Assembly: GCF_012931985.1 (NCBI RefSeq)
Contig: NZ_JAAFGM010000001.1
Coordinates: forward strand, 248,001-312,000
From: Candidatus Roseilinea sp. NK_OTU-006
GTDB lineage: Bacteria; Chloroflexota; Anaerolineae; J036; Brachytrichaceae
Reading direction: 5' to 3'
Length of the DNA: 64,000 nucleotides
The notes beneath the pieces are model-generated. The model saw only the letters and a program-made list of their open reading frames with translations. It was not told the origin of the DNA and did not search any database. This document shows, in pieces, positions 1 to 9,400 of this stretch; the stretch's first letter is position 1; every line of letters starts with the position of its first letter. The position numbers were made by a program, and so were the translations under genes.

Positions 1-576
1 GGCGAGTTGGTCCTTTACGGCCTCGTTGCGGATGTCGAGCAGCGGCGCGTTCTTGTCGGCTGAACTGAACGCGACGCGCTTGTTACGATCGTAGAGCAGC
101 CAATCGGGCTTGTTGGCTTGAAGATCGGCGAGTTGGTCGCCGTTGGCTACGCTGACGCTTTTCTTGGTGAGCGGGACCAGCAATGGGTTGCGCTCGCGCT
201 GATAATCGCGCGCGGCGTTGCCGGCAGCGATGTCGAGAAAGCCAGGGAATGACGGCGCCGACGCAATGGTGTCACTCCACAGGCCGATCGTCGCTGTGCT
301 CTCTTGCGGGAATCGCTTGGGGACGGCTGTCGGCGGCGGTGAGGTAGGCGTCGGGAGCGGCGGCGCCGTCGGCGTGGGCGTGGGCTCCGGCAGCGGCGCA
401 GCAGTCACATAGGCAACCGGCGACGGAAATACGTTCACCTCGCGCGGGCCGGGCAGGCTGGCGCATGCTGCCAGCACAATCGAGAATACAAAATCGAGAA
501 AGAAGAGGAGCCCGGGACGGCGCGCCCTTCGCAGTGCTTCGTGCTCCTTGCTCGATGCTCTAGACGCCGAACGCAT
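1..576 (-). CDS. Lipoprotein with glycosidase-like domain (GHL15-like), partial
   Basis: This gene runs off the left edge, so only the first 192 codons are visible. The likely ATG at 576 lies inside the last codons of dnaJ, giving a 17-bp overlap; a CTG/AAGGAG combination slightly downstream is an alternative start. The protein begins with a basic stretch, a hydrophobic segment ([16 protein letters not shown]) and a lipobox LAAC with Cys near residue 38, so it is probably a surface-anchored lipoprotein. A Pro/Thr-rich linker follows (about residues 55-85). The visible start of the folded domain contains [11 protein letters not shown] and [13 protein letters not shown], which resemble the start of hypothetical glycosyl hydrolase family 15-like barrels. 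The family call is tentative because the catalytic region lies outside the window. Confidence 0.6.
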   Translation of the reverse strand, partial: MRSASRASSKEHEALRRARRPGLLFFLDFVFSIVLAACASLPGPREVNVFPSPVAYVTAAPLPEPTPTPTAPPLPTPTSPPPTAVPKRFPQESTATIGLWSDTIASAPSFPGFLDIAAGNAARDYQRERNPLLVPLTKKSVSVANGDQLADLQANKPDWLLYDRNKRVAFSSADKNAPLLDIRNEAVKDQLA

Positions 577-1693
577 CTTTCAGCTTATCGAAGAAGCCCT
601 TCTCCTGTTGCGGGACGACTTCCCGGCCTAATGTCTTGGATAGCTCTATGAACAAGCGTTTCTGCTCGGCGGTGAGCGATTGTGGGACTTGTACGGTGAC
701 CAACACGATTTGGTCGCCGCGCGTGTTGCGACGCAGGTGCGGCACCCCTTTGCCTTTGATGCGGAACACGCTGCCGCTTTGTGTGCCGGCTGGGATCACC
801 AGCTTCTCCTTGCCGTCCACGGTGGGCACTTCGATCTCATCGCCCAGCGCGGCTTGCGCGACATTAATCGAGACTTCAACGATGATGTCCTCATCCTTGC
901 GGCGGAAGAAGGGATGCGGGGCTACATGGATGACGACATAGAGGTTGCCCGGCGGCCCCCCATTGACGCCGGGTTCTCCCTCCCCGTTGAGGCGGATCTG
1001 CGTTCCGGTATCCACGCCGGGTGGAATATTGACTACGAGCGTGCGTGTGACGCGCACCTGCTTGCGGCCGCCGCATTGCCGGCAGGGGGTGGTGATCACC
1101 TCCCCCGTGCCGTTGCATGTAGGGCAGGTGGCGACGTTGACGAACGAGCCGAGGATGCTCTGTTGCACCCGGCGCACTTCCCCGGTGCCATTGCACGTGC
1201 GACAACGTGTAGGGCTGGTGCCCGGCTCCGAGCCGGAGCCGTCGCAGCGCGGACAAACGTCGTTGCGGACGACTTCGATTTCCTTCTCTGCGCCGAAGAT
1301 CGCCTCGAGGAAGTCTATCTTCAGATCGTAGCGCAAGTCTGCGCCGCGTCGCGGCCCACGGCGCGCCTGGGCGCCGGCTCGGGCGAAGCCGCCGAAGAAC
1401 TCGTTGAAGATGTCATTGATGTCGCTGAAGCCCCCGAACCCTTCGGCGCCGAAGCCGCCTTGCGCGCCGGCGTGACCGTAGCGGTCGTATGCGGCGCGCT
1501 TCTGGTCGTTGCTCAGCACCTCGTAGGCTTCGTTGATCTCCTTAAACTTATTTTCAGCGTCCGGCGACTTGTTGACGTCGGGGTGATACTCGCGCGCAAG
1601 CCGGCGAAACGCTTTTTTGATTTCGTCGCTGCTGGCGTTGCGCGGCACGCCGAGCACTTCGTAGTAATCGCGTTTGGTCGTTGCCATGGGCAT
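560..1693 (-). CDS. dnaJ: Chaperone DnaJ
   Basis: Hsp40 co-chaperone that delivers clients to DnaK and stimulates its ATPase. The 377-residue protein has the full type I layout. It starts with a J domain containing YHPDVN (HPD motif near residue 38), followed by a Gly/Phe-rich linker ([11 protein letters not shown]). The zinc domain has four cysteine repeats ([30 protein letters not shown]); the last repeat is degenerate after the second Cys. Two C-terminal beta domains follow. Two in-frame ATGs lie two codons apart (1693 and 1687); [13 protein letters not shown] from 1687 is the usual family start, and neither has a clear Shine-Dalgarno. It is the last gene of the hrcA-grpE-dnaK-dnaJ operon, about 90 bp after dnaK. 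Confidence 0.95.
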   Translation of the reverse strand: MPMATTKRDYYEVLGVPRNASSDEIKKAFRRLAREYHPDVNKSPDAENKFKEINEAYEVLSNDQKRAAYDRYGHAGAQGGFGAEGFGGFSDINDIFNEFFGGFARAGAQARRGPRRGADLRYDLKIDFLEAIFGAEKEIEVVRNDVCPRCDGSGSEPGTSPTRCRTCNGTGEVRRVQQSILGSFVNVATCPTCNGTGEVITTPCRQCGGRKQVRVTRTLVVNIPPGVDTGTQIRLNGEGEPGVNGGPPGNLYVVIHVAPHPFFRRKDEDIIVEVSINVAQAALGDEIEVPTVDGKEKLVIPAGTQSGSVFRIKGKGVPHLRRNTRGDQIVLVTVQVPQSLTAEQKRLFIELSKTLGREVVPQQEKGFFDKLKDAFGV

Positions 1694-1784
1694 GTGTTGC
1701 GCGCGTGGCGCGTCTCACCGCCTGCGCCTCACGCCTGCGCGCGTCGCGCAAGACTCGGGATGCGCGCGGTGAGACCCCGGACGC

Positions 1785-3698
1785 TCATTTCGTCTCTCTG
1801 AATTCGCCCTCGACGACGTCGCCGTCGGGCGGCTTCTGATCGCCGCCCGCATCGGCCGAGGCGGCGTTGGTTGCGCTGTCGGCGGTCGTGCCGGCTTTCT
1901 GATACATCGCGGCGCCGATCTGGCTAAAGGTGTTCTTGAGATCCTGCGTAGCCTGACGCATGGCGGCGAGGTCGTCGCCCATGATGGCCTGACGCACGGC
2001 CGTGATCTTGGCTTCGAGTTCCGCTTTCTGGTCGGCGGGAATCTTTTCGCCATTTTCGCGGATGAACTTTTCGGCCTGGTAGGCGGCGTTATCGCCTTCG
2101 TTGTGCGCCTCGACCTTCTCGCGGCGCGCCTTGTCTTCAGCAGCGTGCGCCTGCGCCTCGCGCACCATGCGCTCGATCTCCTCCTTGGCCAGGCCGGATG
2201 AGGGTTGGATGGTGATGTGCGCCGTCTTGCCGGTGGCCTTGTCGGCGGCGGTGACGTTGAGGATGCCGTTGGCGTCAATGTCGAACGACACTTCGATCTG
2301 CGGGACGCCGCGCGGCGCAGGTGGGATGCCGTCCAGGATGAACTTGCCGAGCGATTTGTTGTCGGCGGCCATCGGGCGTTCGCCCTGCACGATGTGGATC
2401 TCAACGCTGGTCTGGTTGTCGCTGGCCGTGCTGAAGATTTGGCTCTTCTTGGTGGGAATGGTCGTGTTGCGTTCGATCAGCGGCGTGGCGACGCCGCCCA
2501 GCGTCTCGATGCTCAGGGTGAGCGGTGTGACATCGAGCAGGAGCACATCGCGCACTTCGCCGCCCAGCACGCCGGCCTGCACCGCAGCGCCGATCGCCAC
2601 GACCTCGTCCGGGTTGACGCTGCGGTTGGGTTCTTTGCCGAACGCGCGCCGGACAGCCTCTTGAACGGCCGGCATGCGGGTCATGCCGCCCACCAGCACG
2701 ACTTCGTCAATCTTGCTCTTGTCAATGCCGGCGTCCTTTAGTGCCAGCTCACACGGTCCCAGGCTGCGCGCAATCAGGTCTTCCGTCAGTTGCTCCAAGC
2801 GCGAGCGCGTCAGCCGCGTGACCAGGTGTTTGGGCCCGGTCGCGTCGGCGGTGAGGTAGGGCAGGTTGATCTCCGTCTCCATCACCGACGACAGCTCGAT
2901 CTTCGCCTTCTCCGCCGCCTCCTTCAGGCGCTGTAGCGCCTGGCGATCGTTGCGAATGTCTATGCCGTTCTCTTTCTTGAACAGGTCTATCAAGTACTCC
3001 ATGATGCGGTTGTCGAAGTCGTCGCCGCCGAGGAAGGTGTCACCGTTGGTGGCTTTCACTTCGAACACGCCATCGCCGACTTCGAGCACGCTCACGTCGA
3101 ACGTGCCGCCGCCCATGTCATAGACGACGATCGTCTCGTCCTTCTTCTTGTCTAGGCCGTAGGCGAGCGAGGACGCCGTCGGCTCGTTGATGATCCGGAG
3201 CACGTCGAGGCCGGCGATCTTGCCGGCGTCTTTGGTGGCTTGGCGCTGGGCATCGTTGAAGTAGGCCGGCACGGTAATCACAGCCTGGGTGACCGGCTCG
3301 CCCAGATAGGCCTCGGCGTCGGTCTTGATCTTCTGTAGGATCATCGCGCTGATCTCCTGCGGCGAGTATTCCTTGCCACCCATGATCACGCGGCAGTCGC
3401 CGTTGGGCGCCGGCACCACTTTGTACGGCACCACTTTGATCGCGCGTTGCACTTCCGGGTCGTTATACTTGCGCCCCATGAAGCGCTTGATGGAGAAGAT
3501 CGTGTTCTCGGGGTTGGTCACGGCTTGCCGCTTGGCCACTTGACCCACCAGCCGTTCGTTGTTCTTCGGGTTCACGGCCACGACCGATGGAATCAGCCGT
3601 GAACCTTCTGCGCTGGGGATCACCGTTGGCTCGCCGCCTTCCATCACCGCGACCACGCTGTTCGTCGTCCCCAAGTCAATGCCTATTATCTTTCCCAT
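1785..3698 (-). CDS. dnaK: Chaperone DnaK (Hsp70)
   Basis: ATP-driven Hsp70 chaperone, 637 residues from the chosen start. The nucleotide-binding domain opens with [18 protein letters not shown] and carries the phosphate-binding motifs [15 protein letters not shown] and [12 protein letters not shown]. The interdomain linker [19 protein letters not shown] and substrate-binding domain follow, and the tail ends in EGEFRETK. An open frame continues 33 codons upstream, but ATG 3698 is preferred because GAGGAAG sits just before it (3704-3710) and the family begins with [12 protein letters not shown]. It lies between grpE (gap about 100 bp) and dnaJ, so expression should follow the CIRCE-controlled hrcA promoter. 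Confidence 0.97.
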   Translation of the reverse strand: MGKIIGIDLGTTNSVVAVMEGGEPTVIPSAEGSRLIPSVVAVNPKNNERLVGQVAKRQAVTNPENTIFSIKRFMGRKYNDPEVQRAIKVVPYKVVPAPNGDCRVIMGGKEYSPQEISAMILQKIKTDAEAYLGEPVTQAVITVPAYFNDAQRQATKDAGKIAGLDVLRIINEPTASSLAYGLDKKKDETIVVYDMGGGTFDVSVLEVGDGVFEVKATNGDTFLGGDDFDNRIMEYLIDLFKKENGIDIRNDRQALQRLKEAAEKAKIELSSVMETEINLPYLTADATGPKHLVTRLTRSRLEQLTEDLIARSLGPCELALKDAGIDKSKIDEVVLVGGMTRMPAVQEAVRRAFGKEPNRSVNPDEVVAIGAAVQAGVLGGEVRDVLLLDVTPLTLSIETLGGVATPLIERNTTIPTKKSQIFSTASDNQTSVEIHIVQGERPMAADNKSLGKFILDGIPPAPRGVPQIEVSFDIDANGILNVTAADKATGKTAHITIQPSSGLAKEEIERMVREAQAHAAEDKARREKVEAHNEGDNAAYQAEKFIRENGEKIPADQKAELEAKITAVRQAIMGDDLAAMRQATQDLKNTFSQIGAAMYQKAGTTADSATNAASADAGGDQKPPDGDVVEGEFRETK

Positions 3699-3799
3699 GT
3701 CTGCTTCCTCATTTTCATCGCCTGCTTTCGTCTTTCGTTCGGGGGCGCCTGCGCGTTCCTGCATGGAAGACGAAAAGCCGGGAGATGTTAGATGCAAGT

Positions 3800-4378
3800 C
3801 TACTTCGCCACTCTGACCAGGGTCGGCCGGATCACGCGGTCGCCGATCTTGTAGCCTTTTTGCAACTCCTCGATGATGTGCCCGCTCTCCACGCCTTCGG
3901 CTTCGTCGTGACTAATGGCCTCGTGCAACGTGGGATCGAACGGGTCGTTCTTGCGCACTTCGATCTCCTTGACGCCCTCACTCTCCAGGATCAACTTGAG
4001 TTTACGCTGGATGAGCATCACGCCCTCGATCCACGTCATGTGTGCGATGCCTTCGGGGAGCGTCTTGGCGGCGCGTTCGAAGTCATCCTGGATGGGCAGC
4101 AACTTGCGAATCAGGTCTAACGTGGCGAAGGCGCGTAGATCGGCGTTTTGCTGCTCTTGGCGCTTCTTGTAGTTGGCGAACTCGGCGCGGGCGCGTTGCC
4201 AGCCGTCAAGATATTCGTCGGCCTTTGCCTGCGCCTCTTTCAGGGCCTTGTGCAACGCCGCGATCGGGTCGGCCTCGGCACCGGGCGTTGTTGCTTCCGC
4301 TGCGGTAATCCCTTCCGTGGTGTTTGTGGGTGCATCCGTCGTCGTGGTCTGATCTTGCGCAGTTGTCTCCGTCATCAT
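3800..4378 (-). CDS. grpE: Nucleotide exchange factor GrpE
   Basis: GrpE exchanges ADP for ATP on DnaK. From the chosen ATG the protein has 192 residues. It has an acidic, low-complexity N-terminus rich in Thr/Ala, a long helix ([20 protein letters not shown]... with the family pattern [12 protein letters not shown]), and a beta-wing tail containing FDPTLHEAI and [17 protein letters not shown]. The frame is open to 4423, but GGAG upstream and the family pattern favour ATG 4378 or the adjacent ATG 4375. It sits 120 bp downstream of hrcA and about 100 bp upstream of dnaK in the heat-shock operon. Confidence 0.95.
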   Translation of the reverse strand: MMTETTAQDQTTTTDAPTNTTEGITAAEATTPGAEADPIAALHKALKEAQAKADEYLDGWQRARAEFANYKKRQEQQNADLRAFATLDLIRKLLPIQDDFERAAKTLPEGIAHMTWIEGVMLIQRKLKLILESEGVKEIEVRKNDPFDPTLHEAISHDEAEGVESGHIIEELQKGYKIGDRVIRPTLVRVAK

Positions 4379-4498
4379 TTCCACCACTCCATAGTGAACG
4401 GCCGGGCAGTGGCGCCCGACCAAGAATAGCCGTGCACGCTTAATGCAAGCTGATACAGCGGTGCGCGGATCACCAGTTGTGCGTCGCGTGTCGCGTTT

Positions 4499-5548
4499 TC
4501 AGTCTGCGTACAGGTCGCTCACCAAGTCGCTCATCAAGTCGGCGACGTAGCGCACTGTGCCGATGGCGCGCCCATACGGCATGCGGGTGGGGCCGAGCAC
4601 GCCGAGCGCGCCCGTGGCAAACCCTTCCACGCCATAGCGCGCGATCACCATGCTACATGCACTGAGTTCACGCCAACGACCCTCCCCGCCGATGACCACC
4701 TGCACCGTGCCGACCGGCGAGGTGCTGACTTCGTTCAGGAAGGTGGGTTGCTCGAAGGCATTGACCAGCGCATTGGCGTCGCCGCGCTTGTTGAACTCTG
4801 GCTCTTGCAGCACCTCGGTCAAACCGTCGCGATACACCTCGTTCATCGCCACTTCGCCGCCGGCGGTCAACTCCGTCAGCAGGTCGAGCACGGCTGCTTC
4901 AAAGTCGGTCGGATCGGTGATCGTCGCGCGCAACGAAGCCATATCCAGCTCATGCCCAAGCGCGTTGAACTTCGCCGCCACCTGGCTGAGGGATGCTTGG
5001 TCCATGGGCTCCTTTAGCGTGAGATAGCGCTGGCGCACGGTGCCGCCCTGAAACACCACTATAAGAAGGACGAGCTGTGATTGCGTCGAGATTAACTCGA
5101 GGTGTCGCAGGCGCGGCTGCTCAATCCTGGGCGCCGTCACGAGCGCGGCGCTGCGCGCCGAGCGGGCTAAGATTGCCGCGGCCAACTGCATCCACTGGCT
5201 CATCTCTAGCTTGGCCTGGTGGAATTGGTGGCGAATCATGTTTTGCTCGGCTTGGGGCAGTTCCACGTCGCCGATCAGTCGCTCGACGAAGTAGCGGTAG
5301 CCCTTGTCAGTGGGCACGCGACCGGCCGAAGTGTGTGGATGGGTCAGATAGCCCAACTCCTCCAACACGGCCATCTCGTTGCGGATGGTCGCGCTGGACA
5401 CGCCCAGGTCGCTTGCCTCAAAGACTGCTTTGGAGCTGACCGGCGTCACCGTGTTGATGTAGGTCCTCACCACTAGCCCTAGTATCTTCTGCTGTCTCGG
5501 GGTCAGCTCTTGCGTGGTTATGGTGTTTGGATTAGCAGTCATAGACAT
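4499..5548 (-). CDS. hrcA: Heat-inducible transcription repressor HrcA
   Basis: Repressor of class I heat-shock genes that binds CIRCE and depends on chaperones (GroE in studied species) for activity. The 349-residue protein has an N-terminal winged helix (TPRQQKILGLVVRTYI; SSATIRNEMAVLEELGYLTHPHTSAGRVPTDKGYRYFV) and the HrcA C-terminal domain ending in GVLGPTRMPYGRAIGTVRYVADLMSD. Two in-frame ATGs (5548 and 5542) both lie inside the CIRCE element, so repressor binding would cover promoter-proximal DNA and the translation start. It is the first gene of the hrcA-grpE-dnaK-dnaJ operon and therefore autoregulated. Confidence 0.96.
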   Translation of the reverse strand: MSMTANPNTITTQELTPRQQKILGLVVRTYINTVTPVSSKAVFEASDLGVSSATIRNEMAVLEELGYLTHPHTSAGRVPTDKGYRYFVERLIGDVELPQAEQNMIRHQFHQAKLEMSQWMQLAAAILARSARSAALVTAPRIEQPRLRHLELISTQSQLVLLIVVFQGGTVRQRYLTLKEPMDQASLSQVAAKFNALGHELDMASLRATITDPTDFEAAVLDLLTELTAGGEVAMNEVYRDGLTEVLQEPEFNKRGDANALVNAFEQPTFLNEVSTSPVGTVQVVIGGEGRWRELSACSMVIARYGVEGFATGALGVLGPTRMPYGRAIGTVRYVADLMSDLVSDLYAD

Positions 5549-5558
5549 AGAGTGCTAA
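5532..5558. promoter_or_regulatory. CIRCE element (HrcA operator)
   Basis: The plus strand reads TTAGCAGTC, nine bases, GAGTGCTAA. The consensus is TTAGCACTC-N9-GAGTGCTAA, so there is one mismatch in 18 arm bases. It overlaps the hrcA start codons and lies directly downstream of the predicted -10 box, the usual placement for HrcA control. Confidence 0.93.
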
Positions 5559-5571
5559 CGTAACAGTGAAG

Positions 5572-5601
5572 ATGATACCACGTTTTGAAACTTAACGTCA
5601 A
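5572..5601 (-). promoter_or_regulatory. Sigma-70-type promoter of the hrcA operon
   Basis: On the minus strand TTGACG (5601-5596) and TATCAT (5577-5572) are separated by 18 bp. The predicted transcription start near 5565 lies just before CIRCE and leaves a leader of only about 17 nt. Confidence 0.7.
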
Positions 5602-5635
5602 GCAACTTGGACAGAATGCCTCCGGGCAAACGCAT

Positions 5636-6072
5636 CTAAATTTTAAGGCTATCTGCGATCCGGCGCACGAGGTCGCGCTCGTCCCGGCCGGCAGACGCCT
5701 GGACTTGATGCCCAGTTTCCCGGTTTTGTCGGACTTGAGCAGGTTGAGGGCGATGTGACGCAGAACGGCTAAGTTTTCAGCCGCGTGGCGCAGACGCACA
5801 CGCGGCCGATCCTCGCGGAAGGCAATGTCCAGACGCCCATGCTGATGATCTGGGCTGCCTTGCCCGACCCGCCATCTGGAAGCCGTTGAGTTTTTTAGCG
5901 TCGCCGGCGATCCCCTCGCCCGGCTTGAGCCGAGCCACATCGCGCACCCGGTTCAAGAAGCAGGCCTGGAACTGCGCCGGATCGAGCAGCGACGGCGTGC
6001 GCCGAACGTGCCGTGCGAGGGGATACCGTTCGGCAACTCCAGAAACGTGCGAAACCACGCTTCTTTAGCCTT
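5636..6072 (-). pseudogene. Decayed ISAs1-family transposase
   Basis: Fragments of an ISAs1-type DDE transposase appear in order but in different frames. GKAKEAWFRTFLELPNGIPSH lies near 6072-6005. QFQACFLNRVRDVARLKPGE and GDAKKLNGF follow. After an internal deletion come DIAFREDRPRVRLRHAAENLAVLRHIALNLLKSDKTGKLGIKSRRL (as separate pieces) and a C-terminus that needs another frame change to reach the stop at 5638-5636. About 145 codons remain of a family that normally has roughly 370-380. No inverted-repeat ends were identified. It cannot encode an active transposase. Confidence 0.8.
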
Positions 6073-6454
6073 CCCATTTTCCTGGCCGGCGCACGCGCAA
6101 ACCCGTGACCCTCGCACGCCGCCCGAACAGACGAGCCAAGATTGCCCGCCGTATTTCTACGCCGGTGGTCGGACCGCCACCATCTATAACGGTCGAGTTC
6201 AACCCGGAGAGATTTAAGACGGACAAGCAAGGGAGAATCGCTTCGGCATATTCCGGCTCGGCGGCGGGTGCTACAGCACGGCAGCGATTGCCGCTTTCCC
6301 CATCCCGTTCCTGACCGACGCGAATTTCTTGTGCTACGGCGGGCGGGTGTATTTTCGGACTTCGGCCGATGCGCTGAGGTTCGCCGGACTCGCCCTCGCA
6401 CTACAGAGCTTTGACCCGGCGCACTGCACAATGGGGCGAGGTCGCTCTTTAGAG
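6073..6454. other. Intergenic stretch without a recognisable gene
   Basis: Open frames here overlap each other on both strands and show no family motif. The stretch probably holds further decayed sequence next to the ISAs1 remnant. Its right end carries the -10-like box of the next gene. Confidence 0.5.
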
Positions 6455-6460
6455 TAACAT
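6455..6460 (+). promoter_or_regulatory. -10-like box of the YfhO-flippase gene
   Basis: TAACAT ends 8 nt before the ATG at 6469, and no Shine-Dalgarno lies between. This spacing predicts a leaderless transcript. Confidence 0.5.
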
Positions 6461-6468
6461 TTCGGGCT

Positions 6469-9400
6469 ATGCAATCGTTGCTGTCATGGCTGAAGCGGCC
6501 GCAGGCCGCCACGGTGCTGTGCATTGCCCTGCTCATGCTGCTGCCGATGGCGCTGTTCTTCCCGGTGACCGTCGGCGGCTATACCTTGCTCCCTGCCGAC
6601 AATCTGTTTGCCTGGCAACCGTTCAAATCCGCGGCGGCGTCGCTCGGCGTCGGCATCCCCCAGAATGAACTGCTCTCCGATTTGATCCTGGAAAACTATC
6701 CCTGGAAGCGCTTCATCATCAAGTCGCTCGCCGAAGGTGAACTGCCGCTGTGGAACCCCTACCTCTTCGCCGGCGTGCCGTTCTTGGCGGCGGGCCAGCA
6801 CTCGGCGATGTATCCGCTCAGCCTGCTGTACTACGTGCTGCCGCTGGAGAAGGCCTATGGTTGGTTCACCGTGCTGCAACTTGGGCTGGCCGGCGTATTC
6901 GCCTTTATCTTCATGCAAACGTTTGGCGTCCGGCCCTACGGCGCGCTCTTGGCGGGCGTGGCCTACCAGTTGAGCGGCTTCTTCGTGGTCTCGGTGGTCT
7001 TCCAGATGATCATCGCCGGCGCAGCGTGGTTGCCGCTGATTTTGGCCATGTGCGAGCGCGTGATCCGGCAGTCGCCTGGGCTGGGCAATCGGCCGTCGTC
7101 CATGCCCTGGGTGGTGATCGGCGCGCTGGCCTTGGCCATGGTCGTCCTGGCCGGCCACGTCGAAATCCTGGCCTACACGCTCATTGTGACGGCGCTGTTC
7201 TGTCTATGGCGCGTGAGCACGGTAATCGGCTTCGGCAACCTGCGTGTGGACGGGCCATATCTGGCCGGCCGGCTGGCCTGGCTGGTCGCAATGGGCGTCG
7301 CCGGCCTCCTCATCGGCGCGGTGCAGTTGATCCCGTTGCTGGAGTTGGTGACGCGCAACTTCCGCCAGGGCAGCGCCTCGCTGCAGGAGGTGATGAGCTA
7401 CGCCTTCCCGTGGCGGTATGTCGTGCAGTGGTTAGGACCGGACTTTTTCGGCAATCCGGCGCACCACACCTACTACGACCTGTTCACGTTCAGCCGGCAG
7501 GCGGTGAATACGCCCAGCGGCCACACGGCGTGGGGCGTCAAGAATTATGTTGAAGGTGCGGCCTACGTGGGCTTAATTACGCTCATCCTCGCCGGCGTGG
7601 CCGTCGCCGGCCGCATCCGCGCCTCATCGGGCCGTCGTGCGACTGCGGGCCGACAATCAAAGTTCCCGACCTGGTTCTTCGTCGCGCTCGGCGCGCTCTC
7701 GCTGTTGTTCATCTTCGGCACGCCGGCCTACGCCATCCTGTTCTTCGGCGTGCCGGGCTTCAATCAGTTGCACTCGCCCTTCCGTTGGATCTTCCCGCTC
7801 ACCCTGTCGCTGGCCGCGTTGGCCGGCGCCGGCCTTGACTCATTGGCGACAGAGCCAAAAGGCCCACCGGCCATCGGCGGGTATCGGCCTAAGCTCACAC
7901 CGGCCAGGCATCACCCGATCGCGCGGGCGCATTGGATCGCGAGCGGGGTCGCAGCCGCGCTGGGCGCGCTGGCGATCGCGTCGGTGGGGGTCGTGCGGCT
8001 GGCCTGGCCGGTCTTCCAGCCGTTCTTCGAGGACATCGTGCAAAATTCGGCCGCGCGGCAGGGGTTTACCAGCGCCGAGATGTTCTTTAGCTACCAAGCA
8101 TTCAACGTCGTTCGCCTGGGGCTGTTGCTCATCGCGGCCGGCGCGGTGTGGTGGTTGTTGCTCAGGCATCACGCGCAGCCGGCCGAGGGCGCTGGTGTGG
8201 GGGCGAAGCTGGCGCGCGCGGCGCCGGCACTCGCCATCGCGTTGCTGGCGGCCGACTTGAACTGGGCCTGGGCCGGCTTCAACCCGGCGGTGGACCCCAA
8301 ACTGTTGCGATTTACGCCGCCGGCCATGCAGGCGCTTCAGGCCGACACATCGCTCTGGCGGCTGACGGCCTACGAGCCACGCGCCGGCAAACCGCTGAAC
8401 GCGAATTCGGCCTGGCTGTTCGACTTTCAGGACATCCGCGGCTACGACTCGATCATCCCCAAACAGTACACCGACTTCATGCAGGCCATCGAGCCGCAGG
8501 GCGAGCTGCTCTACAATCGCATCGCGCCGATCAAGAACGCGCAGAGCCTGGCGTCGCCGCTGCTTGACCTGCTCGGCGTGAAGTATGTGGTGACGGAAGA
8601 GGAGATCACGGCGCCTGGCTTCTCGCGCTTCTACGACGACGGCACAACGCGCATCTACCAGAACAGCCGGGCGATGCCGCGCGCGTTCACCCTGCCGGTC
8701 AGCGCCACCGTTGCTGCCGACGACTTCGCCCAGGCAATCCGGCGCTACGACCCGCGCACGTTCGTCTTGGTGGAACCAGACGCGCTCCGCGCGGTGCGGT
8801 CAACCGCGTCGGCCGATGCGCTGACGAACCCCGCGAACGTCTTGCCGGCGCACTCTTCCCCGGCCAGCGTCACGGTGTATCGCCGCAACGAGGTTTGGGT
8901 GGATGCGCAGGTCGCCGGGCCGAGCTGGTTGATCCTGGCCGACAGCTACTTCCCCGGCTGGCGCGCCTTCGTCCGGCCACTGGGCGCGCCGGATAGCGCC
9001 GAGCGCGAAGTCCCCGTGTTCAAGGTCAACGGCAACTTCCGCGGCGTGTTGCTGGGGATCGCGGGGCCGGGCGTAGACAGCAGCGCGCGTCCGAGTCCCG
9101 ATGCTCCACACGCCGTCACCGTGCGCTTCCGCTATTCGCCCGACTCGTTCCGCATCGGCGCGTTCGCCACGTTCATCGCGCTGGCGGCGATGCTGTTCCT
9201 GGGCGGCGTGTATGTCTGGCGCAACGCGGTGCGCGAGGCGCGCGCGCAGTCCGGCGTGCGCCTGATCGCGCGCAACAGCCTGATCCTGACCGGCCTCAAC
9301 ATCGCTGCGCGGCTGATTGACTTCGCCTTTGCGCTGCTGATGCTGCGCGTGCTCGGGCCGGAGGGCGCCGGCAATTTCTACTTCGCCGTGGTGATCGTGG

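Noticed and set aside
680-1801. 373-codon plus-strand frame opposite dnaJ
   Set aside because: dnaJ on the other strand is unambiguous.
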